A stretch of 64,000 nt of DNA from Deltaproteobacteria bacterium (GTDB lineage Bacteria > Desulfobacterota > Desulfobulbia > Desulfobulbales > Desulfurivibrionaceae): the NCBI GenBank assembly GCA_021811385.1, contig JAJZPC010000004.1, positions 1 to 64,000 of the forward strand. The letters are read 5' to 3'. Within the stretch, counting starts at the first letter, position 1, and each line of letters begins with the position of its first letter. The translations under genes were made by a program, and so were the position numbers. The notes under the pieces were generated by a model that was not told where the DNA came from, searched no databases, and saw only the letters and a program-made list of their open reading frames with translations. Below are positions 17,012 through 24,911 of this stretch, piece by piece.

Positions 17012-17896
17012 TTAACGGGTAATGGTCACGTCTTCAACAATGACCGCATACTTGTACCCGGAACCAAAATCCTTGTTCGCGGCAAGCACGCCTTCCACCG
17101 TGACGATATCGCCCTTTTCCGCCTTGCCCGCCGAGGTCACCACCAGATCGTGGGTATTCTTCAAGGGATCGCCGGTGCCGTCCTGGAGATGCAGCCAGTT
17201 TTTCCCCATGATCTGCGGGGAAAATTTGACCACCTGCGCCTTGATCTTCACCTTTTTGCCGTTCAAACCCGCGGCTTTGCCGAAAACATCCGCAACGGTG
17301 AAGCTGTTCCCGCCGGTGGCCTTGGCAATCTTCAATTCCACAAAAGGCACCACGGCCTTGCCGCTGCCAGGAGCGGTTTCAGAAGCGGCCGGCGCGGAAG
17401 CTGCGCCGCCCTCATGCTGCATGGCCGCGCCAAAAGCGCCATCAGCCGCTGGTGCGCCAGGCGTTGCGCCGGGGGCACCGGCAGCGCCTCCACCATGGGC
17501 CTCGCCCATCGCCGGTTTTTTGCCTTCAATGCCCGGAGAAAAGACAATCTCGGCAAAGGTACGGTTCAGACTCTTGCTGGGAAAATTCTGCATGATCTGC
17601 CCTTCGGCAACGGTGCATGCCTCGCCCACCTCAACCTTGGTCTCCGGCACCGCCACCCAGGTGTCTCCTTTTTCAGCGGCAATAAGCACATAGGTGAAAC
17701 CGCCGCCGGAAAGAACCTCCTTGGCCTTGCCCTGGATGGTGCCGGCGGGCTTGGCCGCCTGCTGGACCCCGTCTTCCGTCACGGCCGCAGCCTGGTCGGC
17801 AGACTTGGTTTCCGGCTTTTGATTATTGCAGGCAACAAGCGCCACCAGACACAACCCGCCCACGAAAAAGTTCCGCCACTTCATTCCATCGCCCAT
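17012..17896 (-). CDS. OB-fold lipoprotein
   Basis: A 294-residue secreted lipoprotein. The signal peptide KWRNFFVGGLCLVALVAC ends in a lipobox (LVAC). The mature part has a first beta-rich domain (about 55-140, with TWVAVPETKVEVGEACTVAE), a low-complexity Ala/Gly/Pro linker (about 145-200), and a C-terminal OB-fold domain (VKIKAQVVKFSPQIMGKNW...HLQDGTGD) of the sort often labelled nucleotide-binding. In an envelope lipoprotein this OB-fold more likely binds a protein, metal or glycan. ATG 17896 with GGAGGAG ten bases upstream is chosen; the ORF track start at 18025 is too long. Function unknown. Confidence 0.8.
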   Translation of the reverse strand: MGDGMKWRNFFVGGLCLVALVACNNQKPETKSADQAAAVTEDGVQQAAKPAGTIQGKAKEVLSGGGFTYVLIAAEKGDTWVAVPETKVEVGEACTVAEGQIMQNFPSKSLNRTFAEIVFSPGIEGKKPAMGEAHGGGAAGAPGATPGAPAADGAFGAAMQHEGGAASAPAASETAPGSGKAVVPFVELKIAKATGGNSFTVADVFGKAAGLNGKKVKIKAQVVKFSPQIMGKNWLHLQDGTGDPLKNTHDLVVTSAGKAEKGDIVTVEGVLAANKDFGSGYKYAVIVEDVTITR

Positions 17897-18021
17897 ACGC
17901 TCAACGCTCCTCCCTCTGCTCTTTCTTTCAGAATATGAAAACAGCGCACCGCAGCCTTTCCGCAATGCGCCAACGTTCTTTGTCTCAGGACAACTTCCCC
18001 GGAAAAAAGTTCGCATTATTT

Positions 18022-20301
18022 TCAATTGGCGCCCTTTCTGGGGTTCTCTCTCTTCGCATCCCGGCCTTTGCTTTCGTACTGGTAGGTCAGCTTGTCACCC
18101 TTGACCCCGATCCGCACACTGCCCCCCTTGGCCAACCGGCCGAAGAGCAGCTCTTCGGTCAAGGCATCCCCCACTTCCTGCAGGATAAGCCGCCTGAGCG
18201 GCCGCGCCCCGAATTCCGGCTCATATCCCCTGGCGGCCAGCCAGGTCCGGGCCGTACCGCTGAGAGTGATGGTCACCTTGCGTTCCGCCAGCTGAATCTG
18301 CAGCTCCGCGATCATCTTGTCCACGATCCGCTCCATGAGTCCTGCATCCAGGGGATTGAAGGTGATGGTCGCGTCCAGCCGGTTCCTGAACTCCGGCGAG
18401 AAGAGATTCTTCAAGGCCCGGTCGTTCCTGCCCCGGCTGTCCCCGGTAAAGCCGATGGCTCGCTCGCTCAGCTCGCGCGCCCCGGCATTGGTGGTCATGA
18501 TCAAGATCACATTGCGGAAATCCGCCTTGCGCCCGGCATTGTCCGTGAGGGTCGAGTGATCCATGACCTGGAGCAGGATGCTGAACAGGTCCGGGTGGGC
18601 CTTTTCGATCTCGTCGAGCAGGAGCACGCAGTAGGGATGCTTGCGGATGGCGTCGGTCAACAGCCCGCCCTGGTCGAAGCCGACATAGCCCGGAGGCGCG
18701 CCGATGAGCCGGGAAACCGCATGCTTTTCCATGTACTCGCTCATGTCGAACCGCTCGAAATGCACGGACAGGGCCGAGGCCAGCTGTTTGGCCACCTCGG
18801 TCTTGCCGACCCCGGTGGGTCCGGCAAAGAGAAAGGAACCGGTGGGCCCCTCGTTCTGCTTGAGGCCCGCCCGGGATCGCTTCACCGCCGTGACCAGGGC
18901 GCTGATCGCGTGGTCCTGGCCGAAGATGTTCTTTTTGAGCACCGTGTCCAGCTCGCGGAGATGACTCAGGTCGGAGCCGCTGACGCTTCTCGCCGGGATC
19001 CGGGCCAACCGGGAGACCACCTTTTCCACATCGCGCACCGTCACGGTCCGCCGCTTGTCGCCTGGGACAGCGGCCAAGCGGAAGGCGGCGCCGATCTCGT
19101 CCAGCACGTCAATGGCCTTGTCCGGCAGAAAACGGTCGGTGATATAGCGGCCGGCCAGTTCCGCCGTGGCCTTTACCGCCGGGGCCGAGTAGGTGATGTT
19201 GTGATGCGCTTCGTAGCGGGGCAGCAACCCTTGCAGGATGGCGTAGGTCTCGGCCACGCTGGGCTCCTCGACGTCGATCTTCTGAAAACGCCGGGACAGG
19301 GCGCGATCCTTTTCGATATGGTTCTTGTATTCCTCGTAGGTGGTCGAACCGATGCAACGCAGGGTTCCGGCCTGAAGAGCGGGCTTGAGCAGGTTGGAGG
19401 CGTCCATGCTGCCGCCGCTGGTTGCCCCGGCCCCGACAATGGTATGGATCTCGTCGATGAAGAGAATGATGCGCGGCTCCTTTTCCACCGCGGAGATCAC
19501 CGCCTTGAGCCGCTGCTCGAAATCGCCCCGGTACTTGGTGCCGGAGAGCAGCCCGCCCATGTCGAGAAGCCGGATCTCCACCCCCTGCAGCAAATCCGGC
19601 ACCTTGCCTTCGTGGACCTGCAGGGCCAGACCCTCGGCAATGGCGGTTTTTCCTACCCCCGGCTCGCCCACCAGCAGCGGGTTGTTCTTGCGCCGGCGGC
19701 ACAGGGTCTGCATCACCCGTTTCAGCTCCGAGGTCCGGCCGATCAGGGGATCGATCAACCCCTGGGCGGCGCGTTCGCTGAAATTGATGGTGTATTTCTC
19801 CAGCGCCTCGTTTTCCTTGGTTTTTTCAGCGCCCTTTTCCTCCGCCTTTTTTTCCTCCTGGGGGGCTTCCTCGCGTTCCAGGCCATGGGAGAGATATTCC
19901 GTCACGTCCAGCTTGCTGATCCCCTCGGAATGGAGGAAGTACACGGCAAAGGACTCGGCCTCGGCAAAGATGGCGGCCAACACATCCCCGGCATCCACCT
20001 CTTTTTTCCCGCAGCTCTGGACATGGGCTATGGCCCGCTGCAAGACCCGGTTAAAGCCGAGGGTCTGGATGGGGTCGTGGGCAATGCCCTCCTTGACCAT
20101 GGGCAGGTTGGAGGCGAAAAAATCCTCCAGCCGTTTCTTCATCCCCTCGGGATCGCCGCCGCAGACCACAATGGCCCGGGCTGCCAGTTCGTCGTCCAGC
20201 AGGCCGTAGAGGATATGCTCCACCGTGACATGTTCGTGCCTGCGGATCTTTGCCTCCCGGATGGCACGCACCAGGGCTATTTCCAACTTCGCATTTATCA
20301 T
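18022..20301 (-). CDS. clpA: ATP-dependent Clp protease ATP-binding subunit ClpA
   Basis: A 759-residue Hsp100 unfoldase that delivers substrates to ClpP. The N-terminal Clp domain (residues 1-150, HEHVTVEHILYGLLDD) is followed by AAA+ module D1 with Walker A GEPGVGKTAIAEG and Walker B ILFIDEIHT, and module D2 with GPTGVGKTEVAK and VLLLDEIEKA. There is no long middle coiled-coil, separating it from ClpB and ClpC. The ATG is preceded by GAGGAGC. It lies 24 bp after clpS, the usual adaptor pairing. The long opposite-strand ORF (17935-20352) is a compositional shadow. Confidence 0.96.
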   Translation of the reverse strand: MINAKLEIALVRAIREAKIRRHEHVTVEHILYGLLDDELAARAIVVCGGDPEGMKKRLEDFFASNLPMVKEGIAHDPIQTLGFNRVLQRAIAHVQSCGKKEVDAGDVLAAIFAEAESFAVYFLHSEGISKLDVTEYLSHGLEREEAPQEEKKAEEKGAEKTKENEALEKYTINFSERAAQGLIDPLIGRTSELKRVMQTLCRRRKNNPLLVGEPGVGKTAIAEGLALQVHEGKVPDLLQGVEIRLLDMGGLLSGTKYRGDFEQRLKAVISAVEKEPRIILFIDEIHTIVGAGATSGGSMDASNLLKPALQAGTLRCIGSTTYEEYKNHIEKDRALSRRFQKIDVEEPSVAETYAILQGLLPRYEAHHNITYSAPAVKATAELAGRYITDRFLPDKAIDVLDEIGAAFRLAAVPGDKRRTVTVRDVEKVVSRLARIPARSVSGSDLSHLRELDTVLKKNIFGQDHAISALVTAVKRSRAGLKQNEGPTGSFLFAGPTGVGKTEVAKQLASALSVHFERFDMSEYMEKHAVSRLIGAPPGYVGFDQGGLLTDAIRKHPYCVLLLDEIEKAHPDLFSILLQVMDHSTLTDNAGRKADFRNVILIMTTNAGARELSERAIGFTGDSRGRNDRALKNLFSPEFRNRLDATITFNPLDAGLMERIVDKMIAELQIQLAERKVTITLSGTARTWLAARGYEPEFGARPLRRLILQEVGDALTEELLFGRLAKGGSVRIGVKGDKLTYQYESKGRDAKRENPRKGAN

Positions 20302-20325
20302 CTCGCGCTCCTCTCGGGAAACCCG

Positions 20326-20640
20326 TCACGCCTTTTCAAGGGAACATTTTAATGGGTATTCGTTCTTGCGGGCCAGGTCATGGACCAGAATCACCTTGGT
20401 CTCCGCCACGTCGCGCGTGTACACCCCGGCCACCCCCACCCCCTGCTCATGGACATTGAGCATGATCCGGTTGGCCTCTTGCACGCTCTTGTGAAATATC
20501 GTTTCCAGCACCGTCACCACGAAATCCATGGTGGTATAGTCGTCATTGTGCAGCAGCACCTTATACATGGAAGGGCGTTTGGTCTGCTGTTTCTTTTCGG
20601 TGACAACCGAATCTTCACTCTCCCTGCCAGTACCGCCCAT
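20326..20640 (-). CDS. clpS: ATP-dependent Clp protease adaptor ClpS
   Basis: A 104-residue adaptor that binds ClpA and presents N-degron substrates. Family core: PSMYKVLLHNDDYTTMDFVV and the following helix VQEANRIMLNVHEQGVGVAG, with the N-terminal unstructured extension that reaches into ClpA. The start at ATG 20640 (GGGAGAAGC upstream) is preferred to the TTG of the ORF track. It precedes clpA in a two-gene operon. Confidence 0.96.
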   Translation of the reverse strand: MGGTGRESEDSVVTEKKQQTKRPSMYKVLLHNDDYTTMDFVVTVLETIFHKSVQEANRIMLNVHEQGVGVAGVYTRDVAETKVILVHDLARKNEYPLKCSLEKA

Positions 20641-20748
20641 GCTTCTCCCGCTCCCTTGCAATCACTCCGATGTCTGTCCATTTTTCCAAAAATAATCATT
20701 TTTTCCCGATCCGCACGCCCATCTCTCATTTTTTTCAACGGGCGGACC

Positions 20749-22152
20749 CTATCCGGCCACCGTGGCATGCCTGGAACGTTCCCGAACCTGCAGGACGGAA
20801 AAAAGAAAATCCTCCAGAACCAGATACTCAGGCAGGCCGGAGCCTTTCAGCCGGTATTCCGCCGTAAGCAAGGCGGTTCGGGCCTGGGTCAATCCCGCCA
20901 GGGTGAAGCGCTCTGCCTGCTGAAAACTCTTGTACACGGCAAAGGGATGACCGGCCAGCACCTTCTGCTGCGGGCCGAGAGCCGCTTGCAACTGGGGCAG
21001 CAGCCCTTTTTGGAAGGCGGCATAGGAGATGGACTCGGGATATGCATAGGCAGGGTATTCGATGATGGCGCGCACCAGCAGCAGCTTGCGCAGGAAATTC
21101 CGCAGCCCCGCCACCACGATGAGCGGATGCACCCCGTTTTCCTGCAACCGCCGGGAGATGGTCAGCGAGGCGGCCAGATCATGGTTGCCAAAGGCCTCGT
21201 TCAACTCGTACAGGGCCTCTTCCCGGGTCCGGCCGACCATGGCGTTGAGATCCTCCATGGTGACGGTCTCCGCCTCGCCCACGGACAGAGCCAATTTTTC
21301 CGCCTCCATGGCCACGGCCACCGGATGAAAGCCCACCCGCTCAAGGAGCACCGGCAAGGCGCGCGGCTCCAGTTTCTTGCCGAACCGACCCAGGCTCTGC
21401 TGGACAATATCCTTGAGCAGTCCGTCCTGATCCTTGCGCGCCGCGGAACTCGCCCCGGTATCCACGGAAAGATCGACCACCACGCAGTTTTTTTCCAGAT
21501 ATTTGAAGAGCTTCTTGCGCTTGTCCGCGGCCTCGGCCATGAGAATCAGGATATTGCCCGGAGGAACCCCCGCCTCCAGGGCCGCGGTCAGCAGCTCCGC
21601 CCCATCGACCTTGGCCGCGGCCACGGGGAGGTTCCCCTCGCCTGTTGCACACGCCTCCGCCACCCAGTCCAGCTCCTCCGGCTTGGCAAAACCGAACAGC
21701 TCCTGCCAGCGGCTCGGCGCGCAGGCAGCCATTTCCTCTTTCTCCCAATCCGCGAGGGTCAGATCGGCCAGGGCCAACATCTGCGCCAGATACCGCAGTC
21801 CCTTTTTCAGCTCTTTTCCGCTCCAGGCCTTGCGTGCCTTGTCCCAGAGGGCGCCGGCCACGACCTTGGAAAAAAGGATCTGGGAGTCCGTCACCCGGAT
21901 AACCTGCCTGGCGGCAAACAGGCTGTAGGTCTTGAGCATGTTGACCGTGGCGCCGATCTCTTCCTGGTCGCCGTCAATGACCTTCAGGCTGCTTAGGCGC
22001 TGGGCCTCATCGGGCAGCAACCGGCAGACCAGGTCGTTGGCGATCTCCTGACAGAGGTAGCGTTCGCCGAAAAGCAGGTAGACCGGCGCGGTTTCCCCAC
22101 GTTCCACCCCCTTGAGCAGCGTATTGATTTCCTGCCGTTTATAAACCGCCAT
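20749..22152 (-). CDS. holA: DNA polymerase III subunit delta
   Basis: A 467-residue HolA-like clamp-loader subunit, which opens the beta clamp. The N-terminus has PVYLLFGERYLCQEIANDL and the C-terminal half has VEKLALSVGE-type and EALYELNEAFGNHDLAASL segments of the delta family. It is about 120 residues longer than E. coli HolA; the extra material is mainly at about residues 95-215 (WDKARKAWSGKELKKGLRYL onward). The ATG 22152 is preferred to the ORF start at 22215. It lies upstream of clpS on the same strand. Confidence 0.85.
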   Translation of the reverse strand: MAVYKRQEINTLLKGVERGETAPVYLLFGERYLCQEIANDLVCRLLPDEAQRLSSLKVIDGDQEEIGATVNMLKTYSLFAARQVIRVTDSQILFSKVVAGALWDKARKAWSGKELKKGLRYLAQMLALADLTLADWEKEEMAACAPSRWQELFGFAKPEELDWVAEACATGEGNLPVAAAKVDGAELLTAALEAGVPPGNILILMAEAADKRKKLFKYLEKNCVVVDLSVDTGASSAARKDQDGLLKDIVQQSLGRFGKKLEPRALPVLLERVGFHPVAVAMEAEKLALSVGEAETVTMEDLNAMVGRTREEALYELNEAFGNHDLAASLTISRRLQENGVHPLIVVAGLRNFLRKLLLVRAIIEYPAYAYPESISYAAFQKGLLPQLQAALGPQQKVLAGHPFAVYKSFQQAERFTLAGLTQARTALLTAEYRLKGSGLPEYLVLEDFLFSVLQVRERSRHATVAG

Positions 22153-22330
22153 CCCTGTATCCTTACGCCCATGCAATCCTGCAAGAACGGACGCGCTTCC
22201 TGTTGACTGACTCACCCCTTATTGCTACTCTCAATAGTAAGTAATGTGTCTCGTTGCCCTTGTCACTGAAAAAAATCCCTGACAAGCCCGGCAACCCTCG
22301 GCAACAGACCATCCAGCCAAAAAGGCCGCC

Positions 22331-23518
22331 ATGACGCCAGCCGCAACTGAAAAAACAGGGGTGCTCCTCGGCGGCTCCGGTCTGATCGGCGGCACCCTGC
22401 TCTATTATTTCAAAACCCATGGCGAGGGGAGGATCAACGTCCTTGCCCCCAACAGCAAAAAACTCAGCCTGCGCGACCCGGACGACATCCGCCGCTATTT
22501 CGAAAAGAGCAAGCCCGCCTTCATCATCAACTGCGCCATTGCCGCCATCGACAGCGATCCGCTGCTTGCCTACGAGATAAACTATCTGGGCACGGTCTCC
22601 CTGGCCAAGGCGGCCCAGGAACTCGGCATCCCCTACATCCACCTGAGTTCGGCCGCGGTCATGCCCAACGGCCTCAATCTCAGCGAGGAAGACCGCCTGG
22701 ATCTGCGCCCGGATCTGCCCAACTACACCAAGGCCAAGCTCATGGCCGAGCTGAGCCTCGAACACCTGCGCAGGGTCGGCGGCCTTGATTACACCACGAT
22801 CCGGCTGGGCATCGTCTATGGCGCCCACGACCACAAGATCCAGGGCTTTCACCGGTTGTTTTTCGCCATTGCCGACCGGTCCATGCCGGTGCTCTTTACC
22901 AGGCAGGGGGCCATGCATTCCTATTCCAACGCCCGGAAGCTGCCCTATTTCATCGCCCAGGCGCTGGACAACCGTCCCGAGTTTTCCGGGCAGACCTACA
23001 ACTTTGTCGACCCCAATCCCGTCTCCTTGAGCCAGCTCATCCTCACCATCAAGTCCTATCTTGAGCTGAAAACCCCACGGGAGATCTACCTGCCTTTCCC
23101 GGTGGCCCAATTCGGCATGGGGATCATGGCCAGGCTGGTGCGGCTGATAACCCGGCTCGGCATCGATGCGCGGATGCCGGCCGAGCTGCTGTTTTTGAAG
23201 AATTTCTACGAGACGCAGACCCTGTCCGCGGCCAGATTAAGGCGGTCAAGCTTTGTTGATCCCGACCCGGAGGCAACGATCTTCACCGAGTTGCCCGAAC
23301 TCATCGAGTACTATGTGACCCGGTGGGAGCACCTGAACCTTATCGAGCCGTTCAACAAGGAATTTTTTGACCCGCGCAGGCGGGCCGAGGAATTTCTTCA
23401 CACCCCGGACCAACTCCTGCGGGAAATTCACCAGGAAAGCGATCTTCCCTTTCTCAAGCAGTGCCCCCTGTCCAGCGCAACCCAGGGGGAAGGAACCACG
23501 CAGGGCCGGGCGGACTGA
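22331..23518 (+). CDS. NAD-dependent epimerase/dehydratase (SDR family)
   Basis: A 395-residue extended short-chain dehydrogenase. The nucleotide-binding LLGGSGLIGG is at residues 12-21, with RDPDDIRRYFEKSKPAFIINCAA-type organisation resembling dTDP-4-dehydrorhamnose reductase (RmlD), and the catalytic YTKAK. A C-terminal extension of about 100 residues contains EEFLHTPDQLLREI and has no family that I recognise. It is transcribed divergently from holA with a gap of about 180 bp. Likely acts on a nucleotide sugar, but no neighbouring surface-polysaccharide genes support a particular pathway. Confidence 0.82.
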   Translation: MTPAATEKTGVLLGGSGLIGGTLLYYFKTHGEGRINVLAPNSKKLSLRDPDDIRRYFEKSKPAFIINCAIAAIDSDPLLAYEINYLGTVSLAKAAQELGIPYIHLSSAAVMPNGLNLSEEDRLDLRPDLPNYTKAKLMAELSLEHLRRVGGLDYTTIRLGIVYGAHDHKIQGFHRLFFAIADRSMPVLFTRQGAMHSYSNARKLPYFIAQALDNRPEFSGQTYNFVDPNPVSLSQLILTIKSYLELKTPREIYLPFPVAQFGMGIMARLVRLITRLGIDARMPAELLFLKNFYETQTLSAARLRRSSFVDPDPEATIFTELPELIEYYVTRWEHLNLIEPFNKEFFDPRRRAEEFLHTPDQLLREIHQESDLPFLKQCPLSSATQGEGTTQGRAD

Positions 23519-23539
23519 AGCCTCGGCCCTGCGCACGGA

Positions 23540-24730
23540 TTACACCGCGCAGCGCTGCACCTCGGCGCTGACCCCCACCTTGCCGTAGTTGCTGGCCCCG
23601 CACTCGTTTTTCCCCAGGTCCATGGTATCGGCCTCCTCCTGGCTGACCTTGAGCCAGCCCCCGTTTACCCTGCGGATCTCGGCATATACCCCGGGCTGGG
23701 GGCGCATGTTGTCCTGAATGAAATCGGCAAACTTCTTCTCGTTGGGCAACCGGAAGGCGATGACGTTTTCCCGGAGGTCTCCCAGTTTGGCAGAAAAGAT
23801 CCGCTCACAGGTGGCCTCGCTCCAGTTGGTGTAATGGCCGGGCAGCACCAGCACCCCGTCGTCGAGGTTCCGCAGCCGCAGCATCAGGCTGATATAGAGC
23901 TCTCTGGCCCACTCCTGCCATTTGCCGCCAAGGTCGGGACGGCCGGCGGTGTTGATGAAGACGGTGTCCCCGCTCACCAGATAGGTGTCATCGATGAGAT
24001 AACAGGTGCTGCCCATGGTGTGGCCCGGCGTGTGCAGCGCCTTGACCCGCGGGCCGTCCCCGCCCAAAGGATAGATTGCTCCGTGGCTGACCGGCGTACA
24101 GGGAAAAACCGCGCCTTCGAAATCCAGACTGTTGACCATGGCCGTGCAGCCCGGCTCCTCGGCGAACTGGGGGGTGCCGGAGATATAGTCGGCCTGGCGG
24201 TGGGTCTCGAAGCTGGCGATGATCTTGCTGCCATGTTGGGCGGCCAGGCTCTTGTATTCCTCGATGTTGCGCGAGGGATCAAAGACCATGGCCTCTTTTC
24301 CGTGGATGAGCAGATAGCTGCACGAGGCCTTGCCAGGCCGGATAAACTGATACAGAGTATAGGGATGTCCCTCCGGAGTGACCTTTTTGGGCGCCAGGGC
24401 ATTGCCCCAGCTGACAATGCCCTGCCTGAGATACCCCACATCGGCGAAACCATTCTGACAGAGCAGGTCGGCAACGTATTTGGCCGAGCCCTCCTTGGCG
24501 CAGACGATCCGGATCTTCTCCCCCTTGGGGATGCGGTCGAGACTGCCCTGGACATCCTCCATGAAATTGAAGTAGGGAATATTGAGGTAGGGAAAAAACG
24601 CCGGCCCCTCGACGCTCCAGTTGGCAAAATCCTTTTCGTTGCGGACATCGAGCAGGATAAAATCAGGTCTGCCGCTGATCCAGTCAAAAAGCTCATTGGC
24701 GGTGTAGAGAAAAGGTTCGCGTGCTTCCAT
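23540..24730 (-). CDS. Rhodanese - persulfide dioxygenase-like (MBL fold) fusion protein
   Basis: A 396-residue protein. Residues 8-112 are a rhodanese domain with active-site Cys77 (RIVCAKEGSAKY). Residues 120-340 are a metallo-beta-lactamase-fold domain of the persulfide dioxygenase (ETHE1) type. The three ligands used by ETHE1 for its single iron are kept (His177, His237 in TPGHTMG, Asp255 in SGDTVF), while the second-site positions are replaced: HxHxDH reads HRQADY. A further C-terminal segment of about 55 residues ends CAV. The predicted job is oxidation or handling of persulfide sulfur delivered by the rhodanese domain. The usual natural fusion has the reverse domain order. Confidence 0.83.
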   Translation of the reverse strand: MEAREPFLYTANELFDWISGRPDFILLDVRNEKDFANWSVEGPAFFPYLNIPYFNFMEDVQGSLDRIPKGEKIRIVCAKEGSAKYVADLLCQNGFADVGYLRQGIVSWGNALAPKKVTPEGHPYTLYQFIRPGKASCSYLLIHGKEAMVFDPSRNIEEYKSLAAQHGSKIIASFETHRQADYISGTPQFAEEPGCTAMVNSLDFEGAVFPCTPVSHGAIYPLGGDGPRVKALHTPGHTMGSTCYLIDDTYLVSGDTVFINTAGRPDLGGKWQEWARELYISLMLRLRNLDDGVLVLPGHYTNWSEATCERIFSAKLGDLRENVIAFRLPNEKKFADFIQDNMRPQPGVYAEIRRVNGGWLKVSQEEADTMDLGKNECGASNYGKVGVSAEVQRCAV

Positions 24731-24911
24731 GGGGCCTCCTAAAAAAAGGGGTTGAGGTTTATATTAATAAAGATTACTAATACCGGAGATTTTCCGCAAC
24801 GGCTTTTCCTCGGAGCAAACCCTTTTGTCTATTTGTTCCTCCGCGCCTGTGCTATTATTTAATCACATCCGATCTGCCGCCTGAAATTTTTTTTAACTCA
24901 AAGAATGCGAG

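Noticed and set aside
17935-20352. Plus-strand ORF of 805 residues opposite clpA, and similar long antisense ORFs (24855-27443, 28793-30973, 33293-35119, 20380-21996, 48341-49849, 55259-56629)
   Set aside because: They mirror well-supported genes, are rich in Gly/His/Gln/Asp as expected from antisense of high-GC codons, and have no domain patterns.
23540-24730. Glyoxalase II
   Set aside because: The second metal site is lost and a rhodanese domain is fused, which fits persulfide dioxygenase relatives better.
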